Assembly (NCBI GenBank): GCA_040219575.1
Contig: JAVJSD010000013.1
Location: 124,001 to 188,000, forward strand
DNA length: 64,000 bases
Direction: 5' to 3'
DNA from: JAVJSD01 sp040219575
Lineage (GTDB): Bacteria; Planctomycetota; Planctomycetia; Pirellulales; Pirellulaceae
Shown here: piece by piece, positions 56,731 through 64,000 of the stretch
Layout: each line of letters opens with the position of its first letter
How positions within the stretch are numbered: position 1 is the first letter of the stretch
The notes under the pieces: model-generated
What the model was told of the DNA's origin: nothing
Databases searched by the model: none
What the model saw: only the letters and a program-made list of their open reading frames with translations
Made by a program: the position numbers and the translations under genes

Positions 56731-57506
56731 GCGGCGCTTTCCGCGGGGGCGTCTTGCCGCCAGTTTCTCAGGGTCGTGGTGAATAGCAACACCGCGATCG
56801 CCATCAGCAGCACGTACACCAGCCGCGCGAATCTCGGACCGCCCAGCCGCGCGTTGAGCGCCCTACCGAGCGGGACGGCGAGCGTCACGCCGGGCAGCGC
56901 GACGAGGCACATCCACAGCAGCGAACCTTGATACGCGCCTCCCAGCGCGTGACGCAGCATGACGATCGTGCCGACTGGCAGGAAGTAGCCCTGCAGCGTG
57001 GCGCGAAACGTCTTGGCCGGCCAGCCGCGCAGCGTGCCGAAGATGACCAGCGGCGGGCCATGCATGTTGAAGGCGATGCCCAACACGCCCGCGCAGGCGC
57101 CCGCCAGCCAGGCCCAGCCATCGGCGATGTGGTGCGCCAGCGTGGGGCGGACGACGCTGTAGAGCGCGAAGGCGAACAGGCATCCGGCCAGCGCCAACTG
57201 GGCCCAGCGGGCGTCGACCAGCATCAGTGCGAATTCCCCGATCAGCAGGCCGACCAGACCCGCCAGCACCAGCCGCCAGGCGCTGCGAACGTCGATCTGC
57301 CGCCAGTCGCGGGCCACGATCAGAACGGCCGTGTAGACGGACACCAGCGCGCCGAGCGGACGAGCCGCATCGAACCCGATGACGATCGACAACAACGGCA
57401 TGGCGACCAGCGCGTCGCCGAACCCGAACGTCGAGCGCGTCAGCGTGGAAGCGAAAAAGACGCCGGCGACGGCGGCCAGCAAGGCGAGCGAGGTATCCAC
57501 CGGCAA
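56697..57506 (-). CDS. TauE/SafE-family anion permease
   Basis: 269 residues with about eight membrane helices (LALLAAVAGVFFASTLTRST, MPLLSIVIGF, LGALVSVYTAVLIVA, LVLAGLVGLLIGEFALMLV and others). The family signature FGFGDALVAMPLL is near the N-terminus and GIAFNMHGPPLVIFGTLRGW in the second half, the place of the conserved N-x-x-GPP motif. Members move sulfite, sulfoacetate or other organosulfur anions. Start appears to be TTG at 57506 (or the GTG two codons later). The 3' end overlaps the sulfatase gene on the opposite strand, and the gene follows the 57519 gene by 12 bases on the same strand. Confidence 0.85.
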   Translation of the reverse strand: MPVDTSLALLAAVAGVFFASTLTRSTFGFGDALVAMPLLSIVIGFDAARPLGALVSVYTAVLIVARDWRQIDVRSAWRLVLAGLVGLLIGEFALMLVDARWAQLALAGCLFAFALYSVVRPTLAHHIADGWAWLAGACAGVLGIAFNMHGPPLVIFGTLRGWPAKTFRATLQGYFLPVGTIVMLRHALGGAYQGSLLWMCLVALPGVTLAVPLGRALNARLGGPRFARLVYVLLMAIAVLLFTTTLRNWRQDAPAESAAQRATAASHCS

Positions 57507-57518
57507 TCAGCGTCGCTT

Positions 57519-58079
57519 TCAACCGGCGGCCGCGCGAAGGTCGTCGGTCTCGGCCGAGTAGACGCGTTCGTAGGCTTCGCGCGCGGCGCCGCCGAGTCGC
57601 TCCGAGAGCAGCCGATACGCTTCCCGGCGATAGTTCCACTCGCGCGAGCGGGGCACCTGCTCCAGCCAGTCGCAGAGATGAATGCGGCACAGATCGTCGA
57701 ACTCGGCCGGAGTGGGAGTGAACTCGCCGCCCGTCATTCGATCGACGATCGAATACGGCTCCTCGCCGCGTTCGACGGCCTTGTCGAACGACAGCCGGCA
57801 CATGGCGCTGTTCCAGTAGGCGAGTTGCTCCGCTCGGGCGCCGATCAATGCGCGTACGTCTTCACGGCGTTCGACCGGCAAGGCGAACCGCTTGAAGACT
57901 TCCGTCCCGTAGATCGAGTGAAACAGCCCGGCCAGGCAGACTTCCTCGTCGCAACTCCACGATTTGAGATCGCGATACACCGAAGCCGCATGAGCCAGAT
58001 ACGTCTTCTCGGTGTGCTCGACCTCGTCGGCGCCGATTTGTCGGAAGAATTCGAGATAAGGTGCCAGGTCGTGTTTCAT
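57519..58079 (-). CDS. Hypothetical protein resembling DUF6817 / HD-like
   Basis: 186 residues from the ATG at 58079, which has AAGGGGGG six bases upstream. The start (FFRQIGADEVEHTEKTYLAH, then WSCDEEVCLAGLFHSIYGTE) has a helical layout with spaced His and Glu residues, like HD-domain-type folds and the family I recall as DUF6817. I cannot confirm metal ligands. The C-terminal half is helical (LLSERLGGAAREAYERVYSA). It lies 12 bases upstream of the TauE/SafE gene and is probably co-transcribed with it. Cytoplasmic. Function unknown. Confidence 0.72.
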   Translation of the reverse strand: MKHDLAPYLEFFRQIGADEVEHTEKTYLAHAASVYRDLKSWSCDEEVCLAGLFHSIYGTEVFKRFALPVERREDVRALIGARAEQLAYWNSAMCRLSFDKAVERGEEPYSIVDRMTGGEFTPTPAEFDDLCRIHLCDWLEQVPRSREWNYRREAYRLLSERLGGAAREAYERVYSAETDDLRAAAG

Positions 58080-58244
58080 CAATTCCCCCCCTTGGCCTGA
58101 GGCGATGGAGCGGACAGGGGCGGCGGAAAAGGAGATTTGCCGCCCGCCAGACCGAATGATAAGGTGGACTTCGCTTTCCGCGAAGTTGAAGTGAACTTGA
58201 ATGTGACTCGCTCGCTGCGCGAAGTCAACTACCAATTCAACGCC

Positions 58245-59585
58245 ATGCAAGAAACCTCACGACGTGAATTCCTGGCATCCACCGGATTGAGGGGCGCGGC
58301 GATGGCCGCGAGTTGGGCCGCGGCCGGGGCGCTGCGGGCGGCGCCGAATGAGCAACTTGTCGGCGTCAGCCAACGCCTGCCGGAAACCAACCTGGTGCTG
58401 CCGACCGACGCTTTGGCCCCGTCAAAAGGGCGCAAAAAGCGTCTCGCCGCCATCGCGACGGCGTATTGGAAGTATTCGCACGCCGACGATATCATCACCA
58501 AGTTCATCGAAGGCTACGACATCGTGGGGCGTGTGCACGTGCCGCACTGTCAAATTGTCGGACTGCACATCGAGCAGTTTCCCCCCACCGATATCGGGAG
58601 AGGACTCGCTACGCGTTACCGCATCCCGCTGTTTGACACACCGGCCGAGGCGCTCACCCGCGGCAAGGCTTCGCTCGATATCGATGGTGTGCTGCTGATC
58701 GCCGAGCACGGCGACTATCCGGTCAACGACCGCGGGCAGAAAATGTATCCCCGCCGGCGGTTGTTCGAGGAAATCGTGAAGGTTTTTCGCCGGATGGGCC
58801 AAGCGGCGCCGGTTTACACCGACAAGCACTTCTCCTGGTCGTGGGAAGATGCGGCCTGGATGTACGGCCAATCGCGCGAACTCGGCTTTCCCATGATGGC
58901 CGGTTCCAGCGTCCCCGTGGCCTGGCGACGCCCGCCGCTCTCGTTTGGGCCGGGTGTGCGGATTCGCGGCGCGTTGTCGGTCGGCCATGGCGGTCTGGAG
59001 AGTTACGGCTTTCATGCCCTGGAGTTGCTGCAGGCGTTCGTCGAGAAGCGACCCGGCGGCGAGACGGGCGTGAAGGCGGTCGAGGTGTTGCAGGGCGACG
59101 CCGTGTGGCGGGCAGCCCGCGAGGGGCGCTGGCGGCTGGATCTGCTCGAGGCCGTGCTCGACGTCGCGCCGCATTCAGGCGAGCGGCCCCGCGGCCTGGA
59201 GGCGATCGCCCAGCGAGATCGGGAGGCGACCGTCTTTTTGATCGAGTATCGGGACGGTTTCCGGGCGGCCACGTACATGTCGCGCCGCCTCGTGCCGGAG
59301 TTCTGTTTCGCCGCCGACGTCGAGGGCGTCGAGAAACCGGTCGCGACCTGGGCGTACCTGTCGAAACCCGCCCGCGATCACTTCAGCTTCCTCTGCAACC
59401 ATGTGGAGGTGATGTTCCGCACCGGCCGGCCGAGCTATCCGGTCGAGCGGACGTACCTGGTCACGGGCGTGCTGGCCGCGTTGATGGACAGCCTGCACGC
59501 CGACGGCAAGCCCGTGGAGACGCCGCACCTGCGCAACGTCGCCTACACGCCGGTCGACGAGGCGATTACACCCTGGCGCGGTTGA
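58245..59585 (+). CDS. Tat-exported protein of unknown function
   Basis: 446 residues. The ATG at 58245 gives a twin-arginine signal, SRREFLASTGLRGAAMAASW. The mature part starts KKRLAAIATAYWKYSHADDI and has motifs seen in planctomycete Tat-exported proteins encoded near oxidoreductases (PVYTDKHFSWSWEDAAWMYG, PMMAGSSVPVAWRRPPLSFG). It lacks the GxGxxG Rossmann start of Gfo/Idh/MocA enzymes, so I do not call it one. The gene ends nine bases before the convergent bpX-like gene. A small perfect hairpin (ACTTCGC...GCGAAGT, 58168-58186) lies upstream. Confidence 0.75.
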   Translation: MQETSRREFLASTGLRGAAMAASWAAAGALRAAPNEQLVGVSQRLPETNLVLPTDALAPSKGRKKRLAAIATAYWKYSHADDIITKFIEGYDIVGRVHVPHCQIVGLHIEQFPPTDIGRGLATRYRIPLFDTPAEALTRGKASLDIDGVLLIAEHGDYPVNDRGQKMYPRRRLFEEIVKVFRRMGQAAPVYTDKHFSWSWEDAAWMYGQSRELGFPMMAGSSVPVAWRRPPLSFGPGVRIRGALSVGHGGLESYGFHALELLQAFVEKRPGGETGVKAVEVLQGDAVWRAAREGRWRLDLLEAVLDVAPHSGERPRGLEAIAQRDREATVFLIEYRDGFRAATYMSRRLVPEFCFAADVEGVEKPVATWAYLSKPARDHFSFLCNHVEVMFRTGRPSYPVERTYLVTGVLAALMDSLHADGKPVETPHLRNVAYTPVDEAITPWRG

Positions 59586-59594
59586 CGTATTGCC

Positions 59595-62339
59595 TTACGG
59601 TATTTCGTAGAGGTCGACCCGGCCGCCGGGGAAGGCGAGTCCCATTTGCTTGACGTGCGGCGGCGCGAGAACGGCGATCGGTTGCTCCGCCAGGGGAGGC
59701 GCGGTCGCTACCCGTTCCGCCTTGCCGTTGGCCGTGCGATAAATCTCACCGCCTTGATGCGACACGACGGTCAGCAGCCCACGTCGGTTGAAGCCTGCCA
59801 CGGGGTGGCCGCCGATGTCCTCGGCGATGCGGACGTGCCGCCAGCCTTCCCAGCACAACACCGCGCCGCGCTCAAAGGTGGCGACCACGCGCTCGGTGGT
59901 GTGCGGCGGCGTGCCCGCCAAATGTGTGATCGGATCGGGGAACTCGATGGCCTCACTGCTTGAGGGTTCATCGACGAGTACGAGGTTGTTCCCCAAGCCG
60001 ACGTAGACCAACTTCGATGCGGCGTGCAATTGGATCGTAACCTCGAGCGCCTCAAGCGACTCAACGTACGGCGTCAGCGAAAGTCCGCCCAGATTCTCGC
60101 CCTGCTTCGAAAGGCAATACAGAAACAGCGACTGCTCCAGCATCTTCACGACCCAGGTGCGGTCGGCGGTGGCGCGCGATGCGGCGAGTGTGGCCGCGGT
60201 GATTCCGGGACCGCCGCCGGCGTGGGCGGCGTCGGCCGTTCGACGTTCGTTGGAAAAACATCGCAGCGCCGGTAGCGGCGCTTTGCTCACCGAATGCACC
60301 AACAAATGGGGGGCGCGGTTGGGGGCCAGGCAAAGCAGCAACGACAGGTCGTGAGATCTGGCGGTCCAGCATGCCGTCTTGCTTTCCAGGTACTTGCCAT
60401 CCCATCCCAATCGGGCCACGACAATTTGATTGCCGCGATGTCCGGCGGCGTAGATGGCGTCCCCGCAGGTGACGAATCGACTCCAGCGAACCCCCGCGTC
60501 AAGCTCCAGCGAGGCGACTTTTTTCGCTTCGCGTCGACTCGAACGCGGTGGTGTAGTCTCGGCGATGCGCGGTCTGCGCAGACCGTCCGTGTACCGCTGG
60601 CAATCGCGGCCCAGCAGGCGGTCGCCCGGCGCGAGTTTCGCTAGCGAGGTCATCAGCTTCCGGGCGTCGGCGGGCGTCGCCTCGGGCAACTTCCGTGAAA
60701 TCAACACGCGCGAGGTGTCGGCGGCGCGGCGGCGCAGCAGCGTCTCGGGATAGTTGCTGGCCACATCGGCCAGCGTGTCGAGCGTGTCGAAGTAGGTGGC
60801 AGGCCGCGAAGGGGGATCGTCGCGGAGCCGGCGCAGCCAGCCGAGCGACTCTGCGTGCTCGCCCAATCTGCCGGCAAGCTGAAACACGCGCCGCAGGCAG
60901 GCCGACGCCTGCCCGGTATGGGGCCACCCATGCGAGAGTTCGGCGAGCGCGTCGCGCGGCGCGGCGAGTTTCTCCTCCAGCAGACGCGCCGCGCTCAACA
61001 CATCGCCGCCGGCGCGATGCACATCCAGCGCGGCCTCGTAGCGGCGCCGCGCCTCGTCGTGCTGTTCGAGCCGACTTAGCAGATCACCGGCATGCTCGTG
61101 CTGCTGTTGTTCGTCGTAGATTTCGATCGCCTCGCTCCACAGGCCGCCGCGCTCCAGGCAGCGGGCCGCCTCGAGCGGCTGCCCAAGACGCTCCTTGTAG
61201 AGCACGGCCGCCTCCCGCCAATGCGCCCCGGCGACCAGCGCCGCCGCCGCGGAAGGGAAGTCGCCCAGCAACTCGGCGAAAATGTAGGCGGCGCGGCGAC
61301 AGCGTCCGAGGCGTTGTTCGCGGGTCGCCAATTCGAAGTACCGTCGCTGAAGTTGTGCGTAGTAATCCGCGGAAAGCCGCCAGGCGTCCGCGGCCCGACC
61401 TCCGCCGAAATTGGTCAGGCTGAAATCGACGTTGTGTCTTTCCAGTCGTCCGCCGGGCGCCGCGGCGCCGCGATGCGCGTCGCCCGCCAGCGGCAGGGCG
61501 AATTGCAATCCCAGGTCGGGATCCTTCTCCAACAAGTCCATCAGGCGCGTGATCTCTCGATTTCGGGCGGCCTCCATTTCGGCCGAGATCTGTTCGAGCC
61601 GCCGGCTGGCCCACTCGCTCCAGTGTTCGAGCCAATTCGCGCCTCCGCTTGCCGCGGCCGCGCCGCTGGTCAGCCACTTCACCAGATTGGCCGCCGCCCG
61701 CTCGCCTTGCCGCGTGATCGCGTTCCAGGCACCCGGCTTCGCCTCGCGATCGCTGGGCGGCAGGTCGTCGAGCGAACCGGACTGATCGCCGATGCCGTCA
61801 CGCGCGTGCCGCAGCAACTGCTGCACCGTCAAATCCTGATCGGCGGCGAGCGACAACAGCCGGCGGGGAAAGGCGGCGCCGGGCAGCGCCGCCGTCCATG
61901 CGTGCGGACTCTCATCGCCGACAGAGATCAATTGCCCGACCGAAAGCACGTCTTCGGCGGCCAGCGCGATCAGCCCCGCGCTCGGATGCCAGACGTAGTC
62001 GTACTGCGGGTCGAGCAGCACCCGCAACTCCTGCTCGTCCACGTCGGGACAAAGCCGCGCGTCGACCGGCAGATAGAGCCGCCCGCCGATGACTCCGTAC
62101 GCCTGGCAGGCCGCCGACACACCCCGCACGCCGCCGGCGGCGGGGACCACGAGCGCCCCGCGCGTGGCCGCATCGTTCGACGAGCGGGGAATGGGCAACA
62201 CTTGAAGGTCGCCATGAGGCGTGCGCCACCTGGCGATCTCCCGCAGCCACGCCTCCGCCGCGCCGCCGCCGATGTACCATGCCCGCGCTTCACGCAGCGG
62301 TCTTTCGGCCAGTTGGAGTTCGAGTTGAATCCGGGTCAT
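59595..62339 (-). CDS. bpX-like protein (probable MoxR-vWA-beta-propeller ternary system component) with TPR region
   Basis: 914 residues, no signal peptide. The N-terminal 180 residues are beta-rich (GALVVPAAGG, YGVIGGRLYLPVDARLCPDV, QYDYVWHPSAGLIALAAEDV). A central helical segment (about 330-570) resembles TPR/SEL1 repeats (GRCRRAAYIFAELLGDFPSA, LERGGLWSEAIEIYDEQQQH). The last 300 residues look like a degenerate beta-propeller (RFVTCGDAIYAAGHRGNQIV, VAGFNRRGLLTVVSHQGGEI). This matches, from memory, the proteins grouped as MoxR-vWA-beta-propeller (bpX) ternary systems of planctomycetes and relatives. The ATG overlaps the stop of the upstream gene by four bases. Confidence 0.7.
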   Translation of the reverse strand: MTRIQLELQLAERPLREARAWYIGGGAAEAWLREIARWRTPHGDLQVLPIPRSSNDAATRGALVVPAAGGVRGVSAACQAYGVIGGRLYLPVDARLCPDVDEQELRVLLDPQYDYVWHPSAGLIALAAEDVLSVGQLISVGDESPHAWTAALPGAAFPRRLLSLAADQDLTVQQLLRHARDGIGDQSGSLDDLPPSDREAKPGAWNAITRQGERAAANLVKWLTSGAAAASGGANWLEHWSEWASRRLEQISAEMEAARNREITRLMDLLEKDPDLGLQFALPLAGDAHRGAAAPGGRLERHNVDFSLTNFGGGRAADAWRLSADYYAQLQRRYFELATREQRLGRCRRAAYIFAELLGDFPSAAAALVAGAHWREAAVLYKERLGQPLEAARCLERGGLWSEAIEIYDEQQQHEHAGDLLSRLEQHDEARRRYEAALDVHRAGGDVLSAARLLEEKLAAPRDALAELSHGWPHTGQASACLRRVFQLAGRLGEHAESLGWLRRLRDDPPSRPATYFDTLDTLADVASNYPETLLRRRAADTSRVLISRKLPEATPADARKLMTSLAKLAPGDRLLGRDCQRYTDGLRRPRIAETTPPRSSRREAKKVASLELDAGVRWSRFVTCGDAIYAAGHRGNQIVVARLGWDGKYLESKTACWTARSHDLSLLLCLAPNRAPHLLVHSVSKAPLPALRCFSNERRTADAAHAGGGPGITAATLAASRATADRTWVVKMLEQSLFLYCLSKQGENLGGLSLTPYVESLEALEVTIQLHAASKLVYVGLGNNLVLVDEPSSSEAIEFPDPITHLAGTPPHTTERVVATFERGAVLCWEGWRHVRIAEDIGGHPVAGFNRRGLLTVVSHQGGEIYRTANGKAERVATAPPLAEQPIAVLAPPHVKQMGLAFPGGRVDLYEIP

Positions 62340-64000
62340 CGCAGTCCCTCGACGAACGGCTCGAGGACGGTCTGGTAGATCTCGCGCGGATTCGATGTCG
62401 CCGCTTCAAGCAGGAAGTAGTCCTCCCCGCAAGATCGACCGTCGTTGCACCACACGCTGACTTGGGCGTCGTTCAGCACGAGCGTGGCCTGCGGTAGCCG
62501 CGGGTCGCTGCTGATCAGGTGCAGCAAACCCCGCGAGTCGATCACCGCCTTGCCGCCGTTCCACTGCGCGACACGCAGCAGGTATCCGGCTCCTCGCTTG
62601 CCCGGGCAGTCGAGGAAGAGGAATTCGCGATGAGTCTCCGCGACCGGCTGGACCGCCTGCCAAGGGTGTTTTTCGGTGAAGTAGATCGTCTGCTTCTGGG
62701 AGTCGTAGGCGAGACTCACGAGATGGCCGCGCGCGCGAAAAGTCAGCAGTCCATCGACCCCGTCGATGAAGGCCGACGAAAGTCGATGCCGCAGCGAGCG
62801 ATGCGAAACGGTGCGGTGGAGCTCCGGTTCGAACACAAGATCGACGGACGAATCGTAAGGCGAGGAGGGACGGCGAGACTCTCCCGTATCGACATCGACG
62901 ATCGTCGCGGTGCGGCGCCGCTTCTCTCCGGCCGGACCGAGCGCCAAGCGGCGGCCGTCGTGCGAAACGCCCAACACACCAACCGGGCCGGCGACATCGT
63001 GCTGCGTCTGGCGGAGTTCGTCCGTGGCGGTGAAGTACAGGTCGCCGCGCGTCGTCACTCCGATCGGTCCGTCGATGCCGCGGCGTTCGAACATCGTCAG
63101 CAGTTTGGGGCAATGCACCGACCGGGCGCCGAGCACTGGCTCGAAGCCGGTCGTTGTCGCGTTGTCGAGGGAGAGGGCGAAGTAATTTCTTCGGCGGAGG
63201 TTGACGAACAACCGCCCGCGTAGATGCTTGACGCCGCGCGAAACCTCGATCGTTTGCAACCGCCGCCCGGTGGCCATTTCCAACACCTCGACGCGCCGGC
63301 CTTGAACGACGAACAGCGCGCCGAGATGCGAACAGACGCACTTGACCGGCTGGGAGTCGATCTCCAGGCGAGAAATCTCGCAGCTCTTGTCGTCGAGAAG
63401 CAGGTCGAGCAGGTGCAATCGGCCCGATTGCTTGGCGCCGACGACGGCGTAGGAGCGGCCGTCGTACTCGATCCCTTCGAACCAATGCACGTTGGCGCTG
63501 GGCAGCACATCGCTCCACTGGCGGCCGCCGTGAGCCGAGTGAAGGAACTGCAGCAGTCGCCGGTCCTTCGAGACCGCGAACACGCCGTGCCCCTCGACGC
63601 TCCAGGTCCGGTTGCGGTCGAACTGTTGCGGCAGCAGCAGCGGGAACGGCGAGACGGACAGAATCGCGGGGAGTTCGCGCGACTGGCTCTCGTCGAGGAG
63701 CGAAACGGACGCCAGCTTCGGGCGGGTCGGACTCCGCCGCGACAAGGCGTCGAGATCGAGCTGGACCTGCCGCAGCAGCTTGCGGCCGCGGGGGGAGTCT
63801 TCGTACAGATTCAGGTCCCCCTGGCGACTGACGGCGGCGATCAACATGGGCGTCGACGCTTCCCGCAGTCGCGTGTGAAACTCGGCGTCGTCGAGCACCT
63901 CGTCGGTCGTGACCAACAGCGGCTCGCTTGCATCCGGCGGCAGCTGCGCGAGGTACGCGGTGAAGGCCTCGCCGGGATGAAGCTCCACGGCCAGCGCCGC
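62336..64000 (-). CDS. bpX-like beta-propeller protein (5' end beyond window)
   Basis: At least 550 residues and open to the window edge, so the true start is outside; a GTG at 63988 is the last possible in-window start but is not convincing. The sequence is beta-rich throughout, with propeller-like repeats (WSVEGHGVFAVSKDRRLLQF, IEYDGRSYAVVGAKQSGRLH, GVLGVSHDGRRLALGPAGEK, IDGVDGLLTFRARGHLVSLA). No transmembrane segment or signal peptide is visible. It is coupled (ATGA) to the following bpX-like gene, as expected for paired propeller components of a MoxR-vWA ternary system. A MoxR ATPase and a vWA gene would be expected upstream, past position 64000. Family call moderate. Confidence 0.65.
   Translation of the reverse strand, partial: AALAVELHPGEAFTAYLAQLPPDASEPLLVTTDEVLDDAEFHTRLREASTPMLIAAVSRQGDLNLYEDSPRGRKLLRQVQLDLDALSRRSPTRPKLASVSLLDESQSRELPAILSVSPFPLLLPQQFDRNRTWSVEGHGVFAVSKDRRLLQFLHSAHGGRQWSDVLPSANVHWFEGIEYDGRSYAVVGAKQSGRLHLLDLLLDDKSCEISRLEIDSQPVKCVCSHLGALFVVQGRRVEVLEMATGRRLQTIEVSRGVKHLRGRLFVNLRRRNYFALSLDNATTTGFEPVLGARSVHCPKLLTMFERRGIDGPIGVTTRGDLYFTATDELRQTQHDVAGPVGVLGVSHDGRRLALGPAGEKRRRTATIVDVDTGESRRPSSPYDSSVDLVFEPELHRTVSHRSLRHRLSSAFIDGVDGLLTFRARGHLVSLAYDSQKQTIYFTEKHPWQAVQPVAETHREFLFLDCPGKRGAGYLLRVAQWNGGKAVIDSRGLLHLISSDPRLPQATLVLNDAQVSVWCNDGRSCGEDYFLLEAATSNPREIYQTVLEPFVEGLR

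Noticed and set aside
58245..59585. Gfo/Idh/MocA oxidoreductase
   Set aside because: The Tat signal and neighbourhood style suggested it, but there is no GxGxxG cofactor loop at the start of the mature protein.

Overview
The window looks like chromosomal DNA of a GC-rich planctomycete, probably of the Pirellulales type. The evidence is the protein repertoire: two-domain DUF1080 proteins, an SHD1-domain protein, a DUF1559-like pseudopilin remnant, EF-hand/P-domain exoproteins, a sulfatase, a Tat-exported protein, right-handed beta-helix exoproteins, membrane-anchored HEAT-repeat proteins and bpX-like propeller proteins. Many genes lack a strong Shine-Dalgarno site. I saw no rRNA, tRNA, CRISPR array, prophage or intact insertion sequence. 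This taxonomic call is inference from gene content; no marker gene is present.

Layout. 1-9.6 kb: the start of an Hsp20 gene, two related secreted EF-hand proteins (664-2250 and 7888-9591), two eukaryote-like archaemetzincin paralogues flanking a small membrane protein (2680-5973), and phoU with a PhoB-type regulator followed by a clear terminator. 9.7-18.6 kb: a minus-strand block that reads like sugar or sugar-acid chemistry. It holds a papain/C39-like plus xylose-isomerase-like fusion, a mandelate-racemase-subgroup enolase, a J-like membrane protein, a cyclase-family hydrolase and a fused TctC-TctB solute receptor. 18.9-27.1 kb: a DUF1080 lipoprotein, pdxJ, an outer-membrane barrel-like protein, a lipoprotein, and a three-gene membrane operon ending in an Lgt-like enzyme.

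27.3-36.2 kb: an SHD1 protein, an aldo/keto reductase pseudogene, a metallo-beta-lactamase/MarR/beta-helix run, comM, an orphan HicB-like protein and a hypothetical. 36.5-48.8 kb: a DUF299 regulatory kinase-type protein, an esterase, queC, two tandem HEAT-repeat membrane proteins, thrC, a membrane-anchored HtrA-like protease and a sialidase-like BNR protein. 48.9-59.6 kb: a coiled-coil protein, a ParE-type toxin/antitoxin pair, a TlpA-like thioredoxin, a translationally coupled beta-helix/SDR pair, upp, an RTX-like secreted protein, a sulfatase, a TauE/SafE permease, an HD-like hypothetical and a Tat protein. 59.6-64 kb: two coupled genes, probably the propeller components of a MoxR-vWA-bpX ternary (conflict-type) system running off the right edge.

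Non-coding sequence. Intergenic spaces are rich in short palindromic repeats of several families: GTAGCGGAAGTC-type dyads, AGCGTCGAGGCGTCAG units, a MITE-like element bounded by TCGTTTAACGGC-type inverted arms, and heptad microrepeats. Several spacers carry TTGnnn-N17/18-TAnnnT promoters at sensible distances from starts. Gene-free stretches above 300 bases are described in the feature list. Of these, 330-663, 18598-18935, 37438-37691 and most of 39568-39942 hold nothing recognisable beyond the sites listed.
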